From positions 43,812,241-43,876,240 of the forward strand of contig OZ024939.1 of NCBI GenBank assembly GCA_964017235.1: a stretch of DNA of 64,000 nucleotides, in the 5' to 3' direction. Position numbers and translations under genes: made by a program. This stretch comes from Sabellastarte sp. h YS-2021 (lineage: Eukaryota; Annelida; Polychaeta; Sabellida; Sabellidae). The notes under the pieces were generated by a model. The model saw only the letters and a list, made by a program, of their open reading frames with translations. It was not told the DNA's origin and searched no databases. Below, one piece after another: positions 1 to 13,345 of this stretch. Position 1 is the stretch's first letter; each line of letters begins with the position of its first letter.

Positions 1-199
1 GGATACGGCGGATAAACTTACTCTTAATCTCAGTGGTCAGGTCAGCTAGATCTTGTTATTGTATTGTTGTGCTTAGTTAAGGGCATACCAGTTGACTGTA
101 ATCATTATTGTTAATCGCTAAATAAATTTGTTAAGTTTAACTTTTTGCTTTTTCTGTTACAACTTAAAGACAACCGGTAATTGCTACCGTGCTTGCCCG

Positions 200-570
200 T
201 GACCGTAACAGTGTACCTGCTGGTGTTTCACTGTAATGCATTATATGCACTGTAATTTATGTAGATCCAACTTCTAAAAGGTGAATTACAATCATCCAAC
301 TGACTACTGAAAAGAGTATTGGCCACAAAACACCCTGAAACTTCTGAAGTCATGAAGTTACACAAAACAGCTTTTGCACTTTGGACATTGTTAGACAATG
401 AAAAATCACAGTCAAACGATACACCCAAGATCTTGACTGACTTAGCGTGGCAGAGAGGATTTCTTAAGATGTCAATTAGGAAAAATGCTTTCAACTTATC
501 CCTCTGTATTTCTGGACCAAAGAGTATAAACTCAGACTTGTCAGGAGTCAATTTGGCCAGTTTAAATCCA
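200..570 (-). pseudogene. Degraded LINE reverse-transcriptase fragment
   Basis: The minus-strand reading frame around 228-570 contains KLTPDKSEFILFG, then LGVSFDCDFSL, and later LFSSQLDDCNSPFRS. These match the C-terminal half of non-LTR retrotransposon reverse transcriptases, where the usual forms are KLNPDKTEF, LGVxFD and LVSSRLDYCNSLF; the better-preserved relative at 38284-39207 in this same window shows them. The residues between the motifs are scrambled and there is no catalytic YADD block, so it is a short dead relic. No flanking target duplication was found. Confidence 0.7.
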
Positions 571-595
571 CTATTTTATATCAAATAAAGTCTTT

Positions 596-900
596 TATTT
601 TTTTTCACCTTTATTTCATTTCACTTTGGGAGTAGCTTTAACGAATAACATAAACATAATCATATATCAATCGATGTCTCTCAAGTTCTATTTGGTTTTT
701 ATATTGTTATCTACTTTATTTTCTCTCATTTCTTTTCTGTAAAATCTCATTGCTCTTTTCTGATTTCTTATTTTTTGGTTCTGATTCTCTTCTCTCAGTT
801 GATTCTCTCATTTAGCTTCCAATCTCAATTCTCATTTTAATTCTAATTTTATTCTCTGATCTGAATCTAATTTCAATTCTCTTCTTAGGTCGGATTCACC
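596..900. repeat. Pyrimidine-rich degenerate TTCTC/GATTCTC simple repeat
   Basis: On the + strand this stretch is almost entirely T and C, with frequent repeats of short words such as TCTCATTT, GATTCTCT and CAATTCTC. It has no open frame and no fixed period, so it looks like an old decayed microsatellite. Confidence 0.55.
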
Positions 901-3850
901 TCACAATTTATAGAGTGCAAAGATGTTAATTTAGACATTGGCCAATCACATTACAGAAACATTAGACAATACAAAAAATATTAGAAAACAAAATGAGTGA
1001 CCAATAACACAACATGAAAGAACAATAACCATTTATAAAACACATTTTACAATACAACATCACAAAAATATAAACTACATCAATACATAATCACACAGTC
1101 ATTCTCACATCATCACACAACTTCAGATAAACCCACCAAAAACTAGAAAAAGCACTCAAACAGCACAGACCTCAGGCAGGCTAGAGGGTCAATGACATAA
1201 AAACCTCATCATTTCGACTTTAAGGTGGCCTTAACATCGGTAACAGTGGCTTTCAGCAACAGTGGCTTTCGCACCTCCAAAACTTAATCACCTGTTACTT
1301 ATGCAAAAGTTAGCATTATCTGAAAATTCCAACAAAATTCATTAATACATTTCTGAGGAATCCCACATTTTTGTGAATTTAAGGTGACTTTAACATGTTG
1401 AATGTTTAAAATTAAATGTCAGAATATAAATGTTCTCCCCATGCTAACCTTCATGCACATACATGACATTTGCTATAAAAACTATCAAAACAACAAATTA
1501 TGTGACTTTAAGGTGGTCATAACTTGATAAAAATAGGACATTTAAGGTCACCATAAAGTCAGATTATATATTTATTCTGATACTGCGGCACATACACCAG
1601 GTATGATGAGACTAAAATGAGCCACAGTGGGAGTTGTGGGATAAAAACCTCATTTTTCAACTTTAAGGAGGCTCTTACACTGGCAGTGGTAGCATTGAAA
1701 CCTCCAAAATTTAATTAATTCTTACTCAAGCATGTATGAACGCACTGAAAAATTTTAACAATATCCATTTATAACTTTTTGAGTAACGTTCACTAATAAA
1801 CAGACAGATGGACAAATCCAAATGACTACATAACATCCGCTGGTGGAGGGAATAACCTCTTACAACTACAATGGACCTGGTATAACAACTGGATATCCTA
1901 ACATATAGTACATAATAATAGATGTTTAACAAAAGACATTACATCATAAAAGACATAAATTTACAAGCAACATGAAATAAACACAAACTACAAAGAAAAC
2001 AAATATATCCAAAGAAGTACATTTACAAATAAGACATTTTAGCTGAAAAAAAAAACTAGTGGATATCCTTAAAATTCATCTAACTCCTAAAAATGCTAAA
2101 TTTGACAGTGATAATACTCATTTACCTTTTTAGGCTTATCAAAATCCAAAAAAACGCACGTTTATTCTTTTTTGTGAACTTGTGTCAATTCATAAAACCC
2201 GACCAAATGAATTATTAACAACTAAATGTACAGAACATACAGAACAGCTATATAAGGAAGTAAATATGTTTATGCATACATGGGAGAGAGGTGTAAGAAA
2301 CTGTCTCTTTATAAACGTTTGTACATGTCACACTGAATGACTACTGGTATGTCAGTTCTCAAAACAGGTTTGTCTTTGACGAGCACAATGAACATTATGA
2401 GGCGTAAACCAAATAGGCTACAAAAAATTGGATGATTAACCAGGAAAGTGCCTTAGTACAAGTCCTCCAATAAAGTATACTCCATTCATATTTTTATATA
2501 GGAAATCACCAGGTTTTTAGATCAGCAAAGTCACTGACATAGGGACATGGCCTTGAGGCATTGTCATCAACTTCTTTGTCAATGCTACAATACTGGGAGT
2601 GATCCTCACTTCACTATCTGATAACACATTAACACTGAAATATTGTTCCTTAATAAATATATCTTTGTTAGTCTTCGCAAATTCTTGTGCAATTTGGAAA
2701 TTTTTTCCCTGCCTGGGTAAGGAATGTTTTGAAATTGTTCATTTGTACACTACTACTACTCCACCAGCACTTGAACCATCTATGTTTGAAATGGAAAATA
2801 GTATTACAACCTAAAAGTATTTCAGAAATTATAAGAGAGAGTATGATTTGGAGTTCACTTTCAACCCCTATGGTACTCAAGGTGAATATGATTAAATATC
2901 TACAGTTTTGAATTTTTAGAAGCTACTTTATTCGGAGTATTTTTGAAAACTAACAACTCTGAAACTGTAACAGATATGTTGATTTCAAGCTCATTTCTAA
3001 CCCATAAGATATCAAGATAAAATCTGCAGTTAAAACCTGATTCCTGAAAGTATCAGTTGACACAGTCCCCTGATGGGACTCTAGTTGAAATCTAAAAAGG
3101 GATTTGAGTTGGTTTTAGTTCACTAAGGATCTTATTTTGAGTCTTTGCTACCTTATGGATCTTTTTCCAGTGTGACAAATGTTTACCGATCATCCAGTGT
3201 GGCTGATGACCAAGTATATGAATCATGCTTGATTTGTTAGAGGGTTGTACATAACTGTAACCAGTACAGATTGTGATCTAAAGAGTCTACTGTTTTCACT
3301 CATTAGAGACGATTTCAAATCCAGGAAAAAATGTCTCCTGGAAAAGATACTTCCTGGAAACAATGCCTCCTGCATATTTCAGGACCTTGAAACAAGCCTC
3401 CTGAGGAAAAAAATAAGCAATATTTCAAAACAATATTTGTTTTTTTTGCCTGTACACCGACAATTTCAAATATACCAAGTAAAATAGGCAATACCTACGT
3501 AAAACTACCCAGGTAGCTGATTTAAAATATCAAATCCTTTGTATTAATAAATATTTGCACAAATTCAATAGCAATATTAATGTGCAAGTGCATGCAAAGT
3601 TTGTGATCAAATTATGCAAAATTCATTCAAGTTTCATCTTCAAAATTTGATGGGGTTTTGACACCAAATTTTGATATTTCAATAAGATATTATATCTGTG
3701 GGAGCTCTGTGGGTTGAGCATTTGTTTACCAAATGATCTGCTGTCAAGAGGTTTATGTTAAGGAAGCACAAGAAAATAAATTGTTTCATTATGTCACCTT
3801 CATAGAGTTCAAAGGACTAATTCATATAAGTCAAAAATCTCCCATACCTG
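900..3850. other. Non-coding AT-rich DNA with one dispersed direct repeat
   Basis: No convincing exon is present. A related segment occurs twice: at about 1196-1345 and 1640-1790. Both contain ATAAAAACCTCA, then ACTTTAAGG and GGCAG/CAGTGG words, then ACCTCCAAAA and a CTTAAT/TTTAAT stretch in the same order. This suggests two diverged copies of one unidentified repeat about 440 bases apart. The remainder shows nothing recognisable. Confidence 0.45.
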
Positions 3851-3892
3851 TAGTTGATAACTACCAAAACTCATTTTGATGATCCTTACATT

Positions 3893-4048
3893 AAAGGAGA
3901 TATTCACAAGGGTGTATGGAAAAGTTCCCACTCGGAAAAGTTCCCAACCAAGAAGTTCCCAGAAGCAAAAAGGAGATATTCACAAGGGTGTACGGAAAAG
4001 TTCCCACTCGGAAAAGTTCCCAACCAAGAAGTTCCCAGCACCAAAGTT
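3893..4048 (+). repeat. Two tandem copies of a 77-78-bp unit rich in GTTCCCA
   Basis: The segment beginning AAGGAGATATTCACAAGGGT is repeated almost exactly at 3893 and 3971. Each copy contains two or three GTTCCCA words (GTTCCCACTCGGAAAAG, AAGAAGTTCCCAG). The reverse complement of the same words appears at 4741-4785, so the segment pairs with that site as an inverted repeat. Reading frames through it are repeat-derived. Confidence 0.8.
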
Positions 4049-4737
4049 GCAGGGGTGGAAATGTTACCACTTTTAAAAATTTATTTTCATTAATTGTATT
4101 TTTCATTTCTGAGTACACCTTCAAACTTTTAAAATTAAAATATATGACATGCAGACACCCATAAACAAAACCAAATATTTTTATGTACATTTGAAATAGT
4201 CAACATATTGCAAATAGGAGCAAAGGAAGTGGCAAGGGCATTGGAATATACAATTGCTGTTTATCCCCCATACACAGACCTGTTCTGAATTGTAGTTGAA
4301 GTCTTGTAAGGACTACTCAGGACTGAACAAAGTTTAGTGTTATAGAGTGTATAACTTACTGAGCTGACCAGAGGATTGCTCTTTGATTTTCAGTCTGGGG
4401 GTTTTTAATGACTTCACATGAAATGTTCACAAATACATCAGAGAGAAAATAATTACTCTAGAATGAGCAGTTCTGTTGTACAGGTTTATTTACTGTTTCA
4501 TCTTCATCAAGGGTTTCCGTAATTGATTTCAAAGGAAAATTTCCATGAATACATCAGAGAATGTAGTTACTCTGGAATAAGCTGCTGTGGCCAAGCTTTT
4601 CTAGTAGTCAGGACTATTGCTGTTATTTCTAAACTCAAGAAGATCATTAAAAGCATCAAAGCTGTTTTACAAAATACATCATAGGCTAAAATCACAAGAT
4701 TATAGTCATATCAAATTGAATAAAAAGTTAAATGTTT

Positions 4738-4788
4738 CGGATGGGAACTTCTTGGGTGGGAACCTTACCGGGTGGGAACTTTTCAGGG
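4738..4788 (-). repeat. Inverted partner of the GTTCCCA repeat at 3.9 kb
   Basis: This short stretch reads GGGAACTTCTTGGGTGGGAA and then GGGTGGGAACTTTTC, the reverse complement (with a few changes) of the repeated words at 3920-4045. The two sites, about 700 bases apart, may be the ends of one inverted-repeat element. No target duplication was identified. Confidence 0.55.
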
Positions 4789-4789
4789 T

Positions 4790-6420
4790 GATGATAATGC
4801 GGCTATCTGAAAAATGGGCAAAACCAATAAGCGTACATCTCTAGCATTTTCACATCAAATTAGCCATACAATTCTGATAATGGTTTAATTAAAACACATG
4901 ATCTCATTGTGATGTCATTCTGTTGTTAAAAGTGTGCATTTAGGTAATGCACCCTTTTGTTCTAATTTACAGACACCTGAAATAGACAAATGGTTTTTTC
5001 CTTGAACCATGAGATAAATACCATAAATTGAAAAAAGACTTTTGAAATTTAAAAAAAGGAATAATACAATATACATAATTACTTATCTAGTCCAGAAAAG
5101 TGTACATTACAAAATAATTTCGCATTTTCATAAATTGGATAACATAACAAGTGTGTTTTAATTCTACTAAATCAATTATTTTGAGATTTATGTTAATTGG
5201 ATTTTGTCATGAGTTTTTAAAACAAGTCCACAAAAGTGGGTAGAATCACAAAGTTTTTGAGCTATAATTTCGGGGTCTCGTAAAGTGTGCATTATTTTCC
5301 CAGTAAGGCACAATTTTTCGTACTTTACATACCACATATTCTGATAGTGGATTTTTTTTTGCCCATTGATGGTAATTACCTTGCACCACAGATGAATTCA
5401 GAAATGTGCTTAAAGGTAGAAACAAGACTTGCAAATTAATGCCTGATTCAATGTGACAGGCCAAAGTTGGGATTTAATATGCAAGGTCAGTATTATAAAT
5501 ACTCTAAAATGTTTAGGCTATTCAGATCCACAAAAATTACTCATTATAGTAATCTTTTGAAAAAATGTGAACAGTAAATTAGTGCCTACACTTTTCCAAA
5601 ATAAAAAAATATGAAATGAAACACCTGATGGTTAAAATTTTAAGACATTTAATGTGATATTAAAGTTCATTTTAAACACCTTGTGTAAGTCATAACATAT
5701 AATTCTTAGACAGGAGAGCAGCTGTATATAACAGTCCTTTCAAGATTCTGCACAAAAATTGCAAGCAATTACCAAACTCTTTAAACCAGAATCATGACTT
5801 AAAGGACTGCAAAGACAGGCAATAAGTGTGTTCAGAACTATATTGCTATGTTTTCTAGGGAAGTTTTGGTCATACTGATAACCCAAAAAGGTCAAATTTC
5901 TACTGAAGCAGATACTGCTAGGTTTCAAGAGCATGTGTGAAAGATCTTATAAGGACTGGTTAGTTGTTTCCACATGAAAAATAAAACTTTATTTCTAATT
6001 CTAAAATGGTACGCCGCACAGTGACCATGGGCACGTCTTTTGTGCAACGCTGGAATCGCAAATACAGAACGGTAAATAAAATAACGCTGTTGAATTCTGC
6101 GTTCATCGTTCCTTCGCATACAAATGTAAACAAACAACTCACGGCAAAACAAACATATGCAGCAAATATGAGGTCACATAATTCAGTGGGGATTCTTATC
6201 AATGTTTTATTTAAAGATCAATTACTCATTAATATTCATGAGATCACAGAATTCTGTGGGGGATTAACCAATATTTTAACCAGATTTAAAGGCTGCTTGA
6301 CATCCATCACTGTGCATGTTTCATTAATGAAACAGCCAACATGGCGCTGGATTTGTTTTGATTATTTTGTAAGATTTACACCTTATTTTAAGAAAAATAT
6401 TTATTTAACCATTTTAGAAC
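4790..6420. other. Non-coding stretch
   Basis: Mostly AT-rich sequence without splice-consistent exons. A less AT-rich patch at 6004-6120 holds overlapping open frames on both strands, including a 140-codon frame at 6006-6428. The predicted proteins are low in recognisable motifs, and the frame runs into the palindromic element at 6423, so I do not call a gene. Confidence 0.4.
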
Positions 6421-6422
6421 TG

Positions 6423-6570
6423 GAATAAATGACAAATTTTCATGTTTAATGATAGTTTTAAACTATTGATCGTCTGCATTAAACCACTCGGCCCTTCGGG
6501 CTTCGTGGGTTTAATACAGGTGATGGATAGTTTGAAATCATTATAAAGCACTCAAATATGTCATTTATTC
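6423..6570. mobile_element. Palindromic (fold-back) MITE-like element
   Basis: The two halves are reverse complements of each other over nearly their whole length. The left arm starts GAATAAATGACA and the right arm ends TGTCATTTATTC. The middle is a strong hairpin around GGCCCTTCGGGC, flanked by ATTAAACC and GGTTTAAT. Each arm is about 70 bases with mismatches. This is the form expected of a terminal-inverted-repeat element reduced to its ends. No protein is encoded. Confidence 0.7.
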
Positions 6571-9370
6571 GTAAATTCTACTTGGACGTTTATGGTGCTT
6601 AATCTCCCCTATATTAAGGGGGAGTCTAAGGAGCACCTACACAAAAAAGGTCAACATATTTTAGTATCTTAGTGGGAAAATAGCACCACAGAGAAAACCA
6701 GGGAAATATAGAGACTAAGGTGGGTATGCCTTGGTCTACTCTTAAGACACTTTATTATAGTGGCAACTTCTGTTGATACTATTTTTAATTATGAACAGAG
6801 GTGACGGGCCACTATGTTACCATTACACGCATGTGCCTACCATCTCGCTTGCTGTCGCAAAAGTAATTGGAAACTAGCAGTGTAAATCTCAAAAAAAATT
6901 TCTGGACACAAAATAATTACAAAGTACAAAACACAAACCACTACACCAAGAAAAATAAGTAAAGATATTGTACAGAATGAAATGAAAAAAAAACATACAA
7001 GTAAATTCTCAAGAGATTATGAGTATCAACAAGGTGAAATGGAACACTTTACATGTTTGAAAAATTACCTGGGTTCTAATGAATGTCTGGTTCTTATTAA
7101 TGCTTTGTTTAAATTAAGCATGGTTTAAATTAAAGCCTGATACTAAACAATATATTATTTCAGCAATATTTTACGTATATAGAAAAATATGCAAAAAAAC
7201 AGTCAAATTAAATCTCAGTGCTTGAACACAATTAATTGTGCCAGAGCACTTGGAAAAAGCACTAAATTATCAGTGAAAAAGCCTTTCCAAGAAATTAAAT
7301 AAAAAAAAAATTTCCACTGTTTCATTCCTTTTTCTTTTTTTTATTTTTTGGGGCTGGGGGTGGGAGGTTGGCATCTAAACACCCATATATGAGTCATGTG
7401 TGAAGAGTCCCTTGTGTCCTCACTTGGAAATGTGTAACCATTCTCAATGCAAATGTCTGTATGAGTCTCCTGGCACAATGAAAAGTGAGTAATTATATTC
7501 TATGAAAATAAAACACAGGTTGTGATAATATTGTGTGAAGTCATCAGGTGCCTGCAATAGTTAAAGATACACAGAGGTTTTCATTACACGGAAGAGAGAA
7601 GAGTCTGTCTGAGTGTGCATCCAGTTACAGTAATTAGCAACATTTTATTAATGTGTGACCTTTTTATATAAATACCACCAGAAAGCAACAGCTGTAAGCC
7701 ACATTTCCTTCTCAAATGCCTATCACAGAATATTGCATGAAACATGTGACCTCATGAGACATCATGTTTACATGCACAATTCCACTGATCTTCTAAGCTG
7801 ATGGGGGACATGTCTAAAACTGGTGAACAAATTACAGTGACTTATACACAAAAGTAAGTAAACAAAGAATCAGCAAAAACAAAGAGAGAAAACAAATTAT
7901 AATATGTAATAAATCTTTGTATATAGGTGGGTTCATAAAGTTTTTTGAAACCTGAATGGTTTCTGACCAATTCAGTGATCATGGGTATTCACCAAAACTT
8001 TTAATAAAGACACATACTGTCACCATATTGTCCAATGAATGACAAATACACAAAATCAATTTTTGAACAAACATGAAAAATATTGGCCCAACACTTTTTA
8101 AATAAGATGGATGTTGTTACATCTCCATTTAACATTAAATCTCAGGTTACCAGCTTTGATTTGACATTGAAAAAGGCTGGAATACAGCAGTTGTTTGAGA
8201 GGCTGTAAACAATGGATTCTGGTCTCGATAGACAAAGTCACCTGTCTCCTATCCACGTGCCAGAGCTTACTCGTCAAAGGTCACTAATGACAAGGTGGGA
8301 GGATGTGGGCATTGTCTTGGGAATTTCTTCATATACCACCCACAGAGACCTTCTTTGACTGTGGTAATGCTATCGGATCCTTGGAGATCTAGTTTCTAAA
8401 GAAATGATGGGGAAAAGAATCATCTTGTCAAACAAAGTACTGATACATATTACATCAGGGACAGTAGACAAGAAAGAAATTAATGCCCAAATATGGAAGA
8501 CTAATCTTTTAAATAGGGACAGTTTGTTTTAGAGACAACATAGGTACCTTTAATGAAGAATATATTGTCACTAGTTTCACAGAGCTGACTTATTGTGGTT
8601 TTGGTTCATGTCCTGAAGGCACTCTGAATACACTGTTTCATATTTAAATGCTCAACAGCAAAGCTCAACATTACTCCCTATACATTCCTCGGGTGTGTTT
8701 GTTCATATGGGTGTAACCTAAAGGCATTTCCTAAACTTTGCATGACAAAGAAGAATAAGTGATGCCACGTGCTCTTTGACCTCTCCCAGTTTATCAAACA
8801 TGTATAATGAATATATGTGATACATGAAAAATGTGACTAGGGTAATATAAACATTCAAGTTTTCAGTGACTCCAGCTGAGATTGGTCTGAGCCAAAATTC
8901 TGAACTATAAAGTCGGTAAATTCTGTCACTTTAGTTTGTTCACAACGAATAGACCTTGAAAAAAAAACCATGGCTTACAATTATAATCATAATCATAAAT
9001 AACATAAAAGATTCTTTAGACTCTGAGATTTTACATGAGCCATTTTTCAACAGGCTCCAAGATGAGTCGATAACACTGAGCTTAGTCTCTTTGCGAAATT
9101 CCTTGACTCTGAGAAAGTCAGCTCAAGCAATTGTGTTAAATATTTAAGTAAAGAGTCCCAAATTTGGGTCAAAGACCAGCATTTGTCCTTTCTGAACGAA
9201 AAAATGAGCAATGACTTAAAACAAAAAACACAAACTGCCAAAAATCTTCCGAAGATAAACATTTTCCATACTCAGTGATAAAATCCTAAATTCACTATAT
9301 TTCCATTTCAAATGGATGGGGTAGGCTATTAAAAATAAGAATTAAACATACTCAAAAAGACCCTGTTTAA
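6571..9370. other. Non-coding AT-rich stretch
   Basis: No exon or recognisable repeat family was seen. There are scattered poly-A/T runs and a G-rich patch near 7350. Open frames are short and lack motifs. Confidence 0.4.
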
Positions 9371-9373
9371 TAA

Positions 9374-9398
9374 TAATAATAATAATAATAGTAGGATT
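9374..9398 (+). repeat. (AAT)n microsatellite at the LINE 3' end
   Basis: About eight AAT/TAA units lie immediately beside the LINE fragment at 9400-9790. In the LINE's orientation (minus) this is its 3' tail, as expected for non-LTR elements with short tandem tails. Confidence 0.75.
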
Positions 9399-9399
9399 T

Positions 9400-9800
9400 A
9401 TATAGCGCAAAATTGATAAAAATCCTCTAATGCGCTCGAGTCCAAGAAGGGAGAGTCCAGGGACAGGCATGGGTCGACATCTGAAAAGCGCCCGCCAGGG
9501 TATAACTAAGGTGGTGGGTATGCCAGCCTAAACAAGTAGGTCTTTAGCTGGCTTCTGAAACCATCGATTGTTTGCTGAGATCTGACAGTCTGTGGCAGCT
9601 TGTTCCATTCAACTGGTGCGGCCACCGCAAAACCACGCCTGCCTATGTGCTTCTTAGGGCGGGTAGAGGAGATAGATAGCCTGTTGCCGCGAGTGAGACT
9701 GCTAGATCTTATTAAAGCTGAAAGATACGGAGGCTGTGAGAGATTAATAGCCTTGAATACCAAAAGATTGTACTTAAATGAGAAATTTTTTCTTCAGTGT
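9400..9800 (-). pseudogene. 3' fragment of a LINE (C-terminal reverse-transcriptase tail)
   Basis: The minus-strand frame 9506-9763, open further toward 9800, contains FKAINLSQPPYLS, then GFAVAAPVEWNKLPQTVR and FRSQLKTYLF before a stop. This is the typical end of a CR1/jockey/L2-like non-LTR retrotransposon polymerase: FKALN..PPYLS, AAPxxWNxLPxxIR, FKxxLKTYLF. Only about 90 residues remain, so the copy is 5'-truncated and inactive. It ends in an AAT microsatellite tail. It differs from the LINE at 38 kb, so it represents a second lineage. Confidence 0.85.
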
Positions 9801-11960
9801 CTCAGTTAATTAAGATGCAAATATATCGTGTCAATAACTACACATTGCTTGAGCCTTGTGACGCATTCTTGAAAAACTAGATGTGAATAGGAAAAGAGTT
9901 TCATAATGGAGTAAAAATTCAGATGCATTATTTAATAGTAATTGCACAGTTAATTTCACTGTAGAGAGAACTAAGTCTTTGCAAATGTAGCCTGACAATT
10001 GAATGCAAAAAAACTACAAAATCTGTACAGAAGAATTTAACTCCACAACATATTGTGAAAATCACATCAGAAATGAAATGTTACCAAGATTCCTTCTCAT
10101 ACAATAACCATGATTTTCAACTACATGGTACAGGATCACTAATAAGCTATCCAATTAACCAATCATTTGAAGATGCATCTTGTTATTGTTAACATACTAA
10201 ATGGTTGTTTAGGAGTTACCAATTATTGAGGTATGGTGCACTCAAACCTCAAAAAATCTTTTTTAAAATACAGTAAAAACACATTCAAGTGACACAGAGT
10301 GGCCGTAAAAACAGCAACTGGTAATGCCTTTGCACAGAAATAGATTAGGCTATGAAGACTCCATAAATATTTGAATTCTTCTGAGATTCACAACAAGAAA
10401 TGATGAGTCAAGAATACAAGAAGGTCTCTTCTACAGTATTTTGTCAATTTTGATATTATAAGTATTACAGTGTTTTGTGAATAAAATTTATGCCAGCAGA
10501 CAGATAAATACAAATTTAATTTTTTTGGTCAAATGTGCTTCAGCAGTTATACGTACGTCAATTATAAATACAGCGCTCACTTTATAAACCTACTTATTAA
10601 ATGTTGCTCGTAACACTTTGCATAGACATGACTATTTCATAAAATGAAATGTGTTTTGTTGATGGATAAGAGTAAAGTACAACTGTGGCTCAACACAACT
10701 GCCAATTTGTAGAGCTGGTGCAGAGGCTAAGATTCAAACCCACAACTAAACAGGTGGGAATCCAACGTGATATGCAGGAAACAACCACGCCCCTGATTCC
10801 ACCTAACATCACCAAAATATTGATATCATGCACCCATGTTAACTGCTATTATTTTCATTCCATTTTACATTTGAGAAAATTTTCCCTGTCCCAAAGCTAC
10901 TGACACATCATTCTTCATATTTTAATTTGCAAATCAAGTTTCTGCTGAAGAACACAAGAAAATTTAAAATCACTTGTCCAACTAATTTAGATGCTCGTCT
11001 CATCTAAACTGCAACTCGTGGAGTAAGTGTAAGGGGACAAGTACCATGTAGGCCAACATGTGACTCACTTTGACCAATCGTGGTGCACGGGCTACAAGTC
11101 TCGTGCACATCACCCACTCAAGACATGTGAGATTGTATTGTATTTAACATGTGATATAAACTACAACCCCCTTTTCCCTGCCAACTCACTGCACGTGGTG
11201 TATCTGTATAATGTGTCTTGTGTTTTCACCTCAGGTGGGCACATTAACGCATACCAGGACTAGATTAGGCTTGAGAGTAAACAAGTCCCAGAAATTACAC
11301 AGCAATAAACAAGCATCTTGGAGTGAACATGAATATTTAAGCTACTGATAAGCAATAACATAGAGTTTTTAATTTTGGTTTGTCTTTTCAATTTTTGTGG
11401 TAAATCTAGTAGAATAACAGTTTTAAAGGCTAAATATTGAGAACTGCACCTATTTTATCATTAATTTGCTTTTTTTTTCCTTTGTGGCATACCAATGGGC
11501 AAATCTCTTAATTGGAACATGACAATTTTCTTAGTTTGGCTTGAAAGGATAAGTGAGCTTAATATGCTGTCGTTTAAATAGAGCCACAGTGACTGATAAT
11601 GCAGTTTTTCCTCATTTGGGAAGCAAGCAGTGAGGAGTATTTACTGGGGAGCAATAAGATCTTACATATGTCTACATTTAGACTCGCCGATATCATCTGA
11701 TGCTTTCTAAAGAGCCAAAAAATACAAAATCATCTGACATTTTTTCAAATTAAAGCTTTAAAAAGAAAATGTAACAGAGAATTTGGGGATACAAGGTATT
11801 TTATCGGATGAACAGTTATTTTCTTGGAAAAAGAGTTATTGTATTGGTGTAACTGGTGTAGAACTTCAGGATGACAACAAAAGGTAAATCATTAGACTTT
11901 AATAACCTGTATATTTGTGATCTCTAATATTTATTTTCCTTGTAGTAACTGTGAAGCTTA
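9800..11960. other. Non-coding AT-rich stretch
   Basis: I see no exon with both splice sites and no repeat family that recurs elsewhere in the window. Short frames at 10685-10903 and 11060-11263 have no domain signature. Confidence 0.4.
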
Positions 11961-11976
11961 GGTACTCTTTGCTTTA

Positions 11977-12194
11977 TTTTATTTATTTATTTTGAGATTA
12001 CATCAACGCTGTAAAGGTCATATCAAGACGTCGAGTAGCATTGTGGGCAGAGGAAACCAGTATCTACAGTTGGTCAAGGTTCTGTACTGTAAACTGCCAA
12101 CCATCACTAACAACTTTCCCACATAGGGTTCAGGGTTTGAACTGTCAAACTTACACGTGGGAGGCGAGTGTGTTACCACTCTGCCACTGTGGCC
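11977..12194 (-). mobile_element. tRNA-derived SINE, reverse orientation
   Basis: Read on the minus strand it starts GGCCACAGTGGCAGAGTGG (tRNA-like A-box region) and has a degraded B-box GTTCAAACCC. It then carries the body shared with the SINE at 21712 (TTTACAGTACA, TACTGGTTTCCTCTGCCC, ATATGACC) and ends in an A-rich AAATAAATAAAAT tail. Flanks are similar but not identical: GGTACTCTTTGCTTTA before and GGTACACTTTGTTTTA after, a plausible old target-site duplication. Confidence 0.85.
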
Positions 12195-12199
12195 GGTAC

Positions 12200-13345
12200 A
12201 CTTTGTTTTAATATTGCAGTTAAATGGCATTTAAAAATAATCATTCATATTCAAAATGGCTTTTTTGAAACAGTATTTGCCACACTGAAAAAAATCAACA
12301 GTGTACCCATTAGATGTATATAAAACGAGAAAATAATTACAGTACCTGAGGGAAAAAGCTGGTTTTTGTTTATTTATTTATAGTTATTTATTTCTTTTAG
12401 AAAAAAAAAACCTCTTTACAATTCTTTCAGCTCCGTTATAAATTGTTAATAATTCTTACACCTGTTGATTTAATTCCACTAGTCTGATCAAGATCTCCTG
12501 TAATGTAATTGGATCTTGTTCTTAATAATTTACAGGAATGAGATCAATTACCAATATATCTTCTAAAATGCACTTAAAAAGTCATCTGCCCATTGTGTAA
12601 ATATTTCAAAAATACTTTAAAATGCAGTTTTTCTAATTTGAAGGTACTTAATGTTAAAGTTATTAACATCAACACCCATGGACAAAGGAAGTTGTTTGAT
12701 TACAGTTAAACATGTCTTTTGGTTTATGTTTATTTCTTTTATATCTTGGGATGTTTCATCATATTTAATGTGACCTTGGACACTGAAATACATATTAGCC
12801 ATATGTATTACTAGGTCATGCAGATATCAAGATTGACATAACACTTAATTATAGAGCAATAATTCTTCAGAATGGAACAAAATATTTATTTGTAGATTTG
12901 TCAGCATGGGAAGAACTTTAAGAACAAATAAGATAATGGAATAATATGCTAACTTTACCAATCAGCACGAAGTTTAAACATACCTAAACATTAAGTTTAA
13001 ACATTTCCCTAAGCTTTGTGTACTCAGATTTAATGACACATCAATCATCCAAGTGTGTGTTATCACTGAAGAAAAACATAAAATTAAGCCTACAAGTCCA
13101 AGAAACAGTGCATATAATTATTTCTAGTTTCTGGAAATTACTTATGACGCCTACAAAAGTACATCGACACATAATACACTTTGTTCTGTCCTTTATCTGT
13201 TGCCAGGAGCCTGTCATCACAGAAACAGTAATTAGCTACATGTCTGCAGTAGACCTGGCATGAACTGCAAAGGGCATTATGCAGAACCAGAATCAAGTTG
13301 ATGGACCAACTCAGGATCTTCACAGCAAATAACAGAAATGAAACC
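12200..13345. other. Non-coding stretch upstream of the opsin start
   Basis: AT-rich DNA with no clear repeat. It should contain the opsin promoter, but I cannot point to a specific TATA box or start site. A frame at 13018-13263 lacks a matching splice donor and phase. Confidence 0.35.

Noticed and set aside
6006..6428. 140-codon open frame, + strand
   Set aside because: No domain, no splice partners, ends inside the palindromic element, and equally open frames exist on the other strand.
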